DNA of 64,000 nucleotides from Streptomyces griseochromogenes. Lineage in GTDB: Bacteria > Actinomycetota > Actinomycetes > Streptomycetales > Streptomycetaceae. Of this stretch, positions 1 through 12,000 are shown one piece after another (the first letter of the stretch is position 1; every line of letters begins with the position of its first letter). The DNA lies in contig NZ_CP016279.1 of NCBI RefSeq assembly GCF_001542625.1, forward strand, positions 2,294,001-2,358,000. Direction: 5' to 3'. The notes beneath the pieces were generated by a model. That model searched no databases and was not told the DNA's origin. It was given only the letters and a program-made list of their open reading frames with translations. The position numbers were made by a program, and so were the translations under genes.

Positions 1-1
1 T

Positions 2-3000
2 GGTGCCGGCGGCATGATGTCGGTGACCGAGCCGGCTGCCCGGGTCGAGGAACGCCTCGGCCGCTGGGAGGGCCGTCTGTCGCTGGCGGCGGTCAACGGC
101 CCGGCCGCGGTGGTCGTCTCCGGCGAGCCGATGGCGCTGGAAGAGTTGAAGCGGGAGCTGGAGGCCGAGGGCGTGCGCGCCCGGATGGTCGCGGTGGACT
201 ACGCCTCGCACTGTGCGCAGGTGGAGCAGCTGGAGAAGGAGATCCTGTCGGTTCTGGCCGGGGTGGCTCCGCGTGCGGGCCGGGTGCCGATGGTCTCGGC
301 GATGACGGGCGAGACCCTGACCGGCACCGAGCTGGATGCCGCCTACTGGTACGGCAGCCTGCGCGCACCGGTGTACTTCGACCGGGCGGTCCACATCCTG
401 GCCGATATGGGCCACCAGCTGTTCATCGAGGTCTCCCCGCACCCGGTGCTGATGGGGGCGGTGACCGACACCCTTGAGGTGGTCGCGCACGAGGCGGGCC
501 CGGGCACGTTGGCCGGTGTGGTGTGCGGGACGCTGCGCCGGGACGACGGCGGAGCGGCACGTCTGATCACCTCGCTCGCCGAGGCGTTCGTGCATGGTGC
601 GTCGGTCGACTGGGCTGCGCTTCTGTCTGCCGGACAGCGGGTGGAGCTGCCCACGTACGCCTTCCAGCACGAGCGGTTCTGGCCCAAGGCGGTGGGACCG
701 GTCCTCGGCGGGGACGCGGTGTCGCTCGGCCTGGGTGCGGTGGGTCATCCGCTGCTGGGTGCGGCGGTGGAACTGGCCGGGGGAGCCGGGCTGGTGTGCA
801 CCGGACGGCTGTCCGTGCGTACGCACCCGTGGCTGGCCGATCACGCTGTCGGCGGCGTGATCCTGCTGCCGGGCACCGGGTTCGTGGAACTGGTTGTCCG
901 AGCGGGTGACCAGGTCGGGTGCGGTCTGCTGGAGGAGCTGACGCTGCAGGCGCCGTTGGTGGTGCCCGCCGACGGCGGCGGGGTGCAGGTTCAGGTCGTG
1001 GTGGCGGCGGCTGATGCCGATGGACGGCGCGAGGTCGAGGTCTTCTCCCGTCCCGACGAGCCCGGCACCGAACAGCCGTGGGTCCAGCACGCCAGCGCGC
1101 TGATCGCTCCCGCCGTGCCGGTGACGGGAGTGGAAGAGGACTTCGCGGTGTGGCCGCCGCGGGATGCGACCGCGGTGGACATCAGCGGCATGTACGAGGC
1201 CCTGGCCGCGGCTTCTTACGGTTACGGCCCGGCGTTCCAGGGTCTGCGGGCGGTCTGGCGTCGTGGCGAGGACGTCTTCGCCGAGGTGGCACTGCCGGAG
1301 GACGTGGCACAGGACGCGGGCGCCTTCGGACTGCACCCGGCCTTGCTGGACGCGGTCTTGCAGGCGAGCGCGCTGGCTGGTGAGAGCGGCGAGACCGCGC
1401 AGGGTGAGGTGCGACTGCCGTTCGCGTGGGCGGGTGTGGAACTGCACGCGAGTGGAGCGTCGGTTCTGCGGGCTCGGCTGCGTCGTGACGCGCAGGGCAG
1501 TCTGACGCTGACGGCGGCAGACACCACCGGCGCACCGGTGGTCTCGGTGGCGTCACTCATCACCCGTCCCGTCTCCTCGGATCAGCTGCGGACGGGCGAT
1601 ACCGGCGTGGCCGACGCGCTGTTCAGCGTGGACTGGGCTCCGGTTGCCGAGATCGCGGTCCCCGCTGGGGACTGGGCGCTGATCGGAGCGGACCGTTTCG
1701 CGTTGGTGGATGTGCTGGGATCGGCCGGGGTGCCGGTCCGGGCCTTTGCCGATCTGGCCGAGGTCGCTGCCGCCACCGAGGCGGGGGAGGTCGCCCCGCA
1801 GGTGGTGCTCGTTTGCGCGGACACGGAGAGCAGCGGTGATGCGGCGCAGGCGGCTCGGCGGGCTGCCGGATCGATGCTGGGCCTGGTGCAGGAGTGGATG
1901 GAGGAACAGCGTCTGGAGTCGGCGCAGTTGGTGGTCGTCACGCGAGGTGCGGTGTCCGCCGTGCCCGGTGAGGGCGTGACGGACCTGGCGGCGGCCGCCG
2001 TATGGGGTCTGTTGCGGTCGGCGCAGTCGGAGAACCCGGGGCGTCTGGTCCTTGCCGACCTGCCCGTCACCGGCGACCACGCGACCGTGCTGCCGACCGT
2101 GCTCGGCAACGGTGAGCCGGAACTGGTCATCCGCGGCCAGAACGCCTACGGGCGTCGGCTGACCCGTCCGTCGGGTGACCTCGTCGTGCCCGATGGGGCC
2201 TGGCGATTGGAGCCTGATGAGGGCGGGTCCTTGGACGGGCTGGTGCTGGCTGAGGTGCCGCAGGTGGGGGAGCGGCTGTCGGCCGGGCAGGTGCGGGTGG
2301 CGGTGCGGGCGGCCGGGCTGAACTTCCGGGATGTGCTGATCGGGCTGAACATGTATCCCGGTGGCGGTCTGATGGGCAGTGAGATCGCGGGTGTGGTGAC
2401 CGAGACAGGTCCTGGAGTGTCCCATCTGGCGGTGGGGGACCGGGTGATGGGGATCGCTTCGGGCGGGTTCGGTCCGATGGTGGTCACCGACGCACAACAG
2501 GTTGTCCCGATTCCCGAGGGGTTGTCGTTCACGGCCGCCGCCTCGGTGCCGGTCGCGTTCCTGACGGCGTGGTATGCGCTGGTGGAGTTGGCTGGTGCGC
2601 GTGCTGGGCAGCGGCTGTTGGTGCATGCGGGTGCTGGTGGTGTGGGTATGGCCGCGGTGCAGATCGCGCGGCATCTGGGTCTGGAGGTGTTCGCGACGGC
2701 GAGTCCGGCCAAGTGGCCGGTGCTGGCCGAGGCGGGTCTGGACGCGTCGCACATCGCTTCTTCCCGTAGCGCTGGTTTCGAGGCGGAGTTCCTGGCTGCC
2801 ACGGGTGGGGCGGGGATGGACATCGTGTTGAACTCCCTGGCTGGGGAGTTGACTGATGCGTCGCTGCGGCTGTTGGCGCGTGGTGGTGCGTTCATCGAGA
2901 TGGGCCGTACGGATCTGCGGGATCCGGAGGTGCTGGGCGGTGACTTCCCGGGTGTGATGTACCGGCCGTTCGATCTGGGTGAGGCCGGGTCGCAGCGGAT

Positions 3001-6000
3001 GGGGGAGATGCTCGGCCGGGTGGTGGAGCTGATGGCGGCTGGTGAGTTGTCGTTGCTGCCGGTGCGGGTGTGGGATGTGCGGCGGGCGCGGGAGGCGTTC
3101 CGGTTCATGTCGCAGGCCCGGCATACGGGGAAGCTGGTTCTGGCGATTCCTGCTGGTGTGGTTGTGTCTGGTGGGGGTGGTCGGTCGGCGTTGGTGACGG
3201 GTGGTACGGGCACGCTGGGTGGGCTGGTGGCCAGGCATCTGGCGGCGACCGGCCGCGCGGACGCTGTGGTGCTGACGAGTCGTTCGGGTCCGGCTGCTGC
3301 GGGTGTGGCGGCTCTGGTGGCTGAGCTGGCCTCGTCGGGAACGCGGGTCGAGGTGGTGGCCTGCGACGCCGCCGAGCGCGACGCGCTGGCCACCGTGCTG
3401 GCCGGGATCCCCGAAGACCTCCCGCTGACCACGGTCGTGCACACCGCCGGAGTACTGGACGACGGCGTGATCGCGTCGCTGACGCCGGAGCGGGTCGCGG
3501 GGGTGATGCGGCCCAAGGCCGACGGCGCCTGGAATCTGCACGAGCTCACCAAGGACCTGGACCTGGAGCACTTCGTGCTCTTCTCCTCGGCGGCTTCGGC
3601 GATCGGTGCGCCGGGTCAGGGCAACTACGTGGCGGCGAACGCGTTCCTGGACGCGCTGGCGGCCGAGCGCCGTGCGGCCGGGCTGGCCGGAACGTCGCTG
3701 GCCTGGGGCCTGTGGGCCGAGGTCAGTGCGCTGACCGGGCAGCTCACGGACGCCGAACGGGCCCGGATCAACCGCGGCGGAGTGAGCGCGCTGAGCGCGG
3801 ACGAGGGTCTGGCCCTGCTGGACCTGTCCATGGCGCGCGACGAGGCCGTGCTGGTCCCGACCCGATTCGACCTGGCCGGGCTGCGCGCCCAGGCCGCCCG
3901 TAGCACCGAGATCCCGCCGCTGTGGCGGGCTCTGGTCAGCGGTGGTCCGGGCCGGCGGACCGCGGCCTCCGGCACGGCCGTCGGGGCGGACTCGCTGCAC
4001 CAGCAGCTGGCCGGCCTGTCCGGCCCGGACCGCGACCGGATGCTGACCGACCTGGTCCGCACCCATGTCGCCGCCGTACTCGGACACACCTCGCTCGACG
4101 CGATCGAACCCACCCGGGCCTTCACCGACCTGGGCTTCGACTCACTGACAGCCGTAGAGCTGCGCAACCGGCTCAGCACGGCCACCGGACTGCGCCTGCC
4201 CGCCACGCTCGTATTCGACTACCCCAACCCGTTCGCGCTCGCCGTGTACCTACGAGACCGGGTCATGGGCGATGAAGCACCAGCCGTCAGCGTGCCACGA
4301 GTCCCCTCGGCGACGACGGCCGTCGACGAGCCGATCGCGATCGTGGGTCTGGGCTGCCGGTACCCCGGCGAGGTGAACAACCCCGACGAGTTCTGGGAGT
4401 TGCTCGCCACCGGGACGGACGCCGTATCCGGGTTCCCGGACGACCGTGGCTGGGACGCGGAGGGACTCTACGACCCGGACCCCGACCACGCGGGAACCAT
4501 CTACACCCGCTCGGGCGCGTTCGTCCACGACGCCAGCGGCTTCGATGCCGGGTTCTTCGGGATCAGCCCGCGTGAGGCCCTCGCCATGGATCCGCAGCAG
4601 CGGCAGTTGCTGGAGGTGTCGTGGGAGGCGCTGGAGCGGGCCGGAATCGACCCCGGATCGCTGCGCGGCAGCCCGACCGGTGTGTTCGTCGGCGGGTTCG
4701 CCTCGGGATACGGCTTCGGCGTGGCCATGGGCAGCGAGGGCTCCGAAGGGCACCTGACGACCGGCTTCGCGACGAGTGTGATGTCGGGCCGGGTGTCGTA
4801 TGCGCTGGGTCTTGAGGGTCCGGCGGTGACGGTGGACACGGCGTGTTCGTCGTCGCTGGTGGCGCTGCACCTGGCTTGCCAGGCGATCCGCGCCGGAGAG
4901 TGCACGCTGGCCCTGGCCGGCGGAGCCACGGTGATTTCCACCCCTGATGGGTTCGTGGGGTTCAGCCAGCAGCGTGGCCTGGCAGTGGACGGACGCTGCA
5001 AGGCGTTCTCGGCCGAGGCCGACGGCATGGGCATGGCCGAGGGCACCGGCGTCGTGGTCGTGGAACGGCTGTCCGACGCCCGCCGCAACGGGCACCGAGT
5101 CCTGGCGGTGGTCCGCGGTTCCGCGGTGAACCAGGACGGTGCGTCCAACGGTCTGACCGCGCCGAACGGCCCGTCGCAGCAGCGGGTGATCCGGGCGGCC
5201 CTGGCCAACGCCCGGCTGTCGGCCGCCGACGTGGACGTCGTCGAGGCGCACGGTACGGGCACGACGCTGGGTGACCCGATCGAGGCGCAGGCGCTGCTCG
5301 CGACCTATGGCCAGGAGCGGTCGGAGGAGCGGCCGTTGTGGCTCGGGTCGGTGAAGTCGAACATCGGTCACACGCAGGCCGCCGCCGGTGTCGCCGGTGT
5401 CATCAAGATGGTGCTGGCGCTGCAGAACCAGCAGCTGCCGCAGACGCTGCATGCGCAGGAGCCCTCGCCGCACGTGGACTGGTCGGCGGGCGAGGTGCGG
5501 CTGCTGACCGAGTCCGTCCCCTGGCCTGCTGGGGAGCGTGCGCGCCGTGCCGGTGTGTCCTCGTTCGGCATCAGCGGCACCAACGTCCACCTCATCGTCG
5601 AGGAAGCCCCGGCCGAGGACGGCCAGGCGGCGCAGGCCCTGGACGAACCCGCCGGTGAGCGGTCGGCCGCACCCGCGGTTGTCGAGACCGACGGGATCGG
5701 TGCGTGGGTGGTGTCCGCGCGGTCGGCCGACGGGCTGACCGGGCAGGCGGGACGGTTGCGGGAATGGGCGACCGCCCGGCCTGAGGCGGACCTGGCTGAT
5801 GTGGCGTGGTCGTTGGCGGCGACGCGGTCGGTGTTCGAGCACCGGGCCGTGGTGGTCGGCACCGGCCGCGATGAGCTGGTGACGGGTCTGGGGAGTCTGA
5901 CTGAAGGCGTGCCTGCCGCGTCGGTCGTGTCCGGCGTCGCGCGGCCGGGCGCCCGGGTGGTGTTCGTCTTCCCGGGTCAGGGGTCTCAGTGGCTGGGGAT

Positions 6001-9000
6001 GGGGCGTGAACTGGCTGAGTCCAGTCCGGTGTTCGCGGCTCGTCTGGCCGAGTGTGAGCGGGCGCTGGCCCCGTATGTGGACTGGTCGCTGACCGATGTT
6101 CTTGCAGGCGCGGACGGTGCTCCGGAGCTGGAGTCGGCGGATGTGGTGCAGCCGGCGCTGTGGGCGGTGATGGTCTCTCTGGCTGCGGTGTGGGAAGCCG
6201 CCGGTGTGACGCCGGACGCGGTTGCCGGTCATTCGCAGGGTGAGATCGCGGCGGCGACGGTGGCCGGGATGCTCAGCCTGGAGGACGGCGCGCGGGTCGT
6301 CGCGCTGCGCTCGCAGTCGTTGCGCGTGCTGTCTGGTGCCGGCGGCATGATGTCGGTGACCGAACCGGCCGCCCGGGTCGAGGAACGCCTCGGCCGCTGG
6401 GACGGTCGTCTGTCGCTGGCGGCGGTCAACGGCCCGGCCGCGGTGGTCGTCTCCGGTGAGCCGACGGCGCTGGAAGAATTGAAGCGGGAGCTGGAGGCCG
6501 AGGGCGTGCGCGCCCGGATGGTCGCGGTGGACTACGCCTCGCACTGTGCGCAGGTGGAGCAGCTGGAGAAGGAGATTCTCTCGGTTCTGGCCGGGGTGGC
6601 TCCGCGTGCGGGCCGGGTGCCGATGGTCTCCGCGATGACGGGCGAGATGCTGACCGGCACCGAGCTGGATGCCGGCTACTGGTACGGCAGCCTGCGGGCG
6701 TCGGTGCAGTTCGATGGCGCCGTGCGGACCCTGGCCGGCATGGGGCACCAGGTGTTCATCGAGGTCTCCCCGCACCCGGTGCTGCTCGGGGCGATGACCG
6801 AGACGCTGGAAGAGGCCGCTCTGGAAGCAGGTCCGGGCGCCCAGCCGGGGGTGGTGTGCGGGACGCTGCGCCGGGACGAGGGCGGAGCGGCACGTCTGAT
6901 CACCTCGCTCGCCGAGGCGTTCGTGCATGGTGCGCCGGTCGACTGGGCTGCGCTTCTGTCTGCCGGACAGCGGGTGGAGCTGCCCACGTACGCCTTCCAG
7001 CACGAGCGGTTCTGGCCCAAGGCGGCCGTATCTGCCACCGGCGGGGACGCGGTGTCGCTTGGCCTGGGTGCGGTGGGTCATCCGCTGCTGGGTGCGGCGG
7101 TTGAACTGGCCGGTGGAGCCGGGCTGGTGTGCACCGGACGGCTGTCCGTGCGTACGCACCCGTGGCTGGCCGACCACGCTGTCGGCGGCGTGATCCTGCT
7201 GCCGGGCACCGGGTTCGTGGAACTGGTTGTCCGAGCGGGTGACCAGGTCGGGTGCGGTCTGCTGGAGGAGCTGACGCTGCAGGCGCCGTTGGTGGTGCCC
7301 GCCGACGGTGGCGGGGTGCAGGTCCAGGTCGTGGTGGCGGCGGCTGATGCCGATGGACGGCGTGGTGTGGAGGTCTTCTCCCGTCCCGACCAGCCCGGCA
7401 CCGAACAGCCGTGGGTCCAGCACGCCAGCGCGCTGATCGCTCCCGCCACAACAGTCGGACAGGCCGACGATGACCTCGCTGTGTGGCCGCCGCGGGATGC
7501 GACCGCGGTGGACATCAGCGGCATGTACGAGGCCCTGGCCGCGGCTTCTTACGGTTACGGCCCGGCGTTCCAGGGTCTGCGGGCGGTCTGGCGTCGTGGC
7601 GAGGACGTCTTCGCCGAGGTGGCACTGCCGGAGGACGTGGCACAGGACGCGGGCGCCTTCGGACTGCACCCGGCGCTGCTGGACGCGGTGCTGCAGGCCG
7701 GCGCGCTGGCGGCCGATGAGAGCGGCGAGACCGCGCAAGGTGAGGTACGGCTGCCGTTCGCGTGGACGGGTGTGGAACTGCACGCGAGTGGAGCGTCGGT
7801 TCTGCGGGCCCGGGTGCGTCGTGACGCGCAGGGCAGTTTGACGCTGACGGCGGCGGACACCACCGGCGCACCAGTGGTCTCGGTGGAGTCACTCATCACC
7901 CGCCCGGTGTCGGCAGACCAGCTGCAGCCGACCCATGGCGGCGTGGCTGACGCGCTGTTCAGTGTGGATTGGGTCCCGGTGTCCGAGGCCTCGCTCCCGG
8001 CGGGGGAGTGGGCGCTGATCGGCACCGATCACTTCGCCCTGGCCGACGCGCTGGACACGGCCGGGGTGCCGGTCCGGGCCTTTGCCGATCTGGCCGAGGT
8101 CGCTGTCGCCATCGAGGCGGGGGAGGTCGCCCCGCAGGTGGTGCTCGTCTGTGCGGACACGGAGAACATCGGTGATGCCGCCCTGGCTGCCCAGCGGGCT
8201 GCCGGATCGATGCTGGGCCTGGTGCAGGAGTGGCTGGAGGAACAGCGCCTGGAGTCGGCGCAGTTGGTGGTGGTCACCCGAGGTGCGGTGGCCACGGCTG
8301 CCGGTGAGGGCGTGACGGACCTGGCGGCAGCGGCCGTATGGGGTCTGCTGCGGTCGGCCCAGTCGGAGAATCCGGGGCGTCTGCTCCTGGCCGATCTGCC
8401 CGTCACCGGCGACCACGCGGCCGTACTGCCGACGGTGCTCGGCAGCGGTGAGCCGGAGTTGGCGATCCGCGACCACCACGCCTACGGGCGTCGGCTGACC
8501 CGCCCGAAGGGTGACCTGGTCGTACCGGAGCCGGACACCGACGCACCTTCACGCACGGTACTGGTGACCGGTGGGACCGGGACGCTGGGTGGGATGGTGG
8601 CCCGGCATCTGGTGGTGACCGGCCGGGCCGGTGGTGTGGTGCTGGTGAGCCGCTCGGGCCCGGAAGCCGCTGGTGTGGCGGCCTTGGCTGCCGAGTTGGC
8701 CGGGCTGGGGGCGTGGGTTCGGGTGGTCGCGGGTGATGTGGCCGACCGGGACGCACTGGCCGCGCTGCTGGGTCAGATCCCGGCCGACTGCCCGCTGGGA
8801 TCGGTCTTCCATGCCGCGGGGATCATCGACGACGGTGTCATCGGGGCGCTCACCCCGGAGCGTCTGGCGGCGGTGATGCGGCCGAAGGTGGATGCGGCTT
8901 GGTATCTGCATGAGTTGACCCAGGGCTTGGACCTGGAGCATTTCGTTCTGTTCTCGTCGGCGGCGGCGACGTTCGGTGCGCCGGGGCAGGGCAATTATGT

Positions 9001-12000
9001 GGCGGCGAACGCGTTCCTGGACGCGCTGGCGGCCGAACGACGCTCGGCCGGGCTGGCCGGAACGTCGCTGGCCTGGGGGCTGTGGGCCGAGGTCAGCGGG
9101 TTGACGGGGCAGCTGTCCGACGCCGAGCGGGCCCGGATGACCCGTAACGGAATCACCGCGCTGAGCGCGGAGGAGGGGCTGACCCTGCTGGACGTGGCTC
9201 TGGCCCGGGAGGAGGCCACGCTGGTTCCGGCCCGCCTGGACCTGGCGGGTCTGCGGGCCCAGGCGGCGCGCAGTGGTGAGATCCCGCCGCTGTGGCAGGT
9301 GCTGGCCGGTGCCCCGGCCCGGCGGACCGCCGCCTCCGGCAGCACCGCCGGTGCGGACTCGCTGCGGCAGCAGCTTGCCGCGCTGCCCGCCGCGGACGGT
9401 GACCAGATGCTGCTGAATCTGGTGCGCACCCATGTCGCGGCGGTTCTCGGTCACGCCTCGGCCGATGCGATCGAGCCCGGCCGGGCCTTCACCGACCTGG
9501 GCTTCGACTCCCTGACCGCCGTCGAGCTGCGCAACCGGCTCAACGCGGTGACAGGGCTGCGGCTGCCCGCGACCCTGGTGTTCGACTACCCCACCCCGAC
9601 GGTGCTCGCGGCACACCTGCGGGCCAAGCTGGTCGGGCAGCGTGCCGCGGGCGCCGCCGCCCTGGCCCCGGTCGGCGCCGCCGCCCACGACGAGCCGATC
9701 GCGATCGTGGGGATGAGCTGCCGGTTCCCCGGCGGTGTGGCAGGCCCGGAGGATCTGTGGCAGATGCTCGCCACCGGGCAGGACGCGATCTCCGAGTTCC
9801 CCGAGGACCGCGGCTGGGACCTGGCCGGCCTGTACGACCCCGACGCGGCGCATGCGGGAACCTCGTACACCCGGGCTGGCGGGTTCGTGAAGGACGCCAG
9901 CGGGTTCGATGCCGGGTTCTTCGGGATCAGTCCGCGTGAGGCCCTCGCCATGGACCCGCAGCAGCGGTTGCTGCTGGAGCTGTCCTGGGAGGCCTTCGAG
10001 CGGGCCGGGATCGACCCGGTCAGCCTGCGCGGCAGCCAGACCGGCGCGTTCGTGGGCGGCTACACGTCCGGATACGAGATGGGCGTGCTGGCGGAGGGTG
10101 CCGAGGTCGAGGGGCACTTGATGACGGGCATCGCGACGAGCATCCTGTCCGGCCGGGTGTCGTACGCGTTCGGTCTCGAAGGGCCGGCGATGACGGTGGA
10201 CACGGCCTGCTCGTCGGCGCTGGTGGCGCTGCACCTGGCCTGCCAGGCGATCCGTTCCGGCGAATGCGCGATGGCGTTGGCCGGCGGTGTGACGATCATG
10301 GCCACTCCGGGGACCTTCATCGAGTTCTCCCGGCAGCGCGGGCTGGCGCCGGACGGGCGGTGCAAGGCGTTCTCGTCCGACGCGGACGGCACGGGCTTCG
10401 CGGAGGGCGCCGGCATGCTCGTCGTGGAGCGGCTGTCGGATGCCCGGCGCAACGGGCATCGGGTCCTCGCGGTGCTGCGCGGCAGCGCGGTGAACCAGGA
10501 CGGTGCGTCCAACGGACTGACGGCGCCCAACGGGCCCTCGCAGCAGCGGGTGATCCGCGCCGCCCTCGCCAACGCCCGGCTGTCGGCGGCTGAAGTGGAC
10601 GTGGTGGAGGCGCACGGTACGGGGACCACGCTCGGTGACCCGATCGAGGCGCAGGCGATCATCGACACCTACGGGCAGGAGCGTGCGCAGGAGCGGCCGT
10701 TGTGGCTCGGCTCGGTGAAGTCCAACATCGGGCACACGCAGGCCGCCGCCGGTGTCGCAGGTGTGATCAAGATGGTGCTGGCGCTGCAGAACCAGCAGCT
10801 GCCGCAGACGCTGCATGTGCAGGAGCCTTCGCCGCACGTGGACTGGTCGGCCGGTGAGGTGCGGCTGCTGACCGAAGCGGTGCCCTGGCCGGTGAACGGG
10901 CGGGTACGGCGTGCCGGTGTGTCCTCGTTCGGGATCAGCGGCACCAACGCGCACATCATCGTGGAGGAGGCCCCCGAGGCCGAGGAAGCCGAGGCTCCCG
11001 CCGAGGCGCCGGCGCCGCCCGCGGTGCCGTGGGTGCTGTCGGGGCGGACGCAGGAGGCGCTTCAGGCGCAGGCCGGACGGCTGCGGGCGTTCCTCGTCGA
11101 CCGGCCCGAACTGGACCCGGTGGACGTCGGGTTGTCGCTGGCCACGACCCGTTCGGGCTTCGACCGCCGGGCGGTCGTGCTGGGCGAGGACCGCGACGGC
11201 CTGCTCGCCGGGCTGGCCGTGGTCGCCGCGGGCGTGGAGACAGGGGACGTCCTGACCGGGACCGCGGCGGCGGAACAGAAGGCGGTGTTCGTCTTCCCCG
11301 GCACCGAGTCGGGCTGGGCCGGATCCGCCGCGCGACTGCTGGACGAGGCACCCGTGTTCGCGGCGCACATGGCCGAGTGCGAACGGGCCCTGGCCCCGTT
11401 CGTCGACTGGTCGCTGACCGAGGTGGTGCGGAGCGGACCGGAGGCCCGGGATTTCGAACGCCCCGACGTCGTGGGGCCGGTGCTGTGGGCGGTGATGGTG
11501 TCGCTGGCCGCGCTGTGGCGTTCGGCGGGCGTCCACCCGGCCGCCGTCACGGGCTACGACCTGGGCGAGATCGCCGCCGCGCAGGTGGCCGGTGTGCTGT
11601 CACTGGCCGACGCGGCCAAGGTGGCGGCGCTGACCAGCCGGGTGCCCGCCGGTGCGCAGCCGGGTCCCGAAGAGCTGGCCTCGATCCGCCCGCGACCGGG
11701 CAAGGTACCGATGCTCTCCACCCGGGACGCGGCGTGGGTCGCCGGAGCGGACCTGGACGCCGCCTACTGGTGCGGGAGTTCACGGGAGGCCGCGCCGTTG
11801 CGGGACGTGGTGCGCGCCCTGGCCGGAGACGGGTTCGGCGTCTGCATCGAGGTCAGCACCGACCCGGTGCTGACCACCGGGATCACCGAGGCCCTCGGCG
11901 AGACGGACCTGAAGAACGACGTCGTCACCGTGACCGGGACACTGCGCCGGGAGGATGCGGGCCTGCGGCGATTCCTGGCCGGCCTGGCCGCCGTCCACGT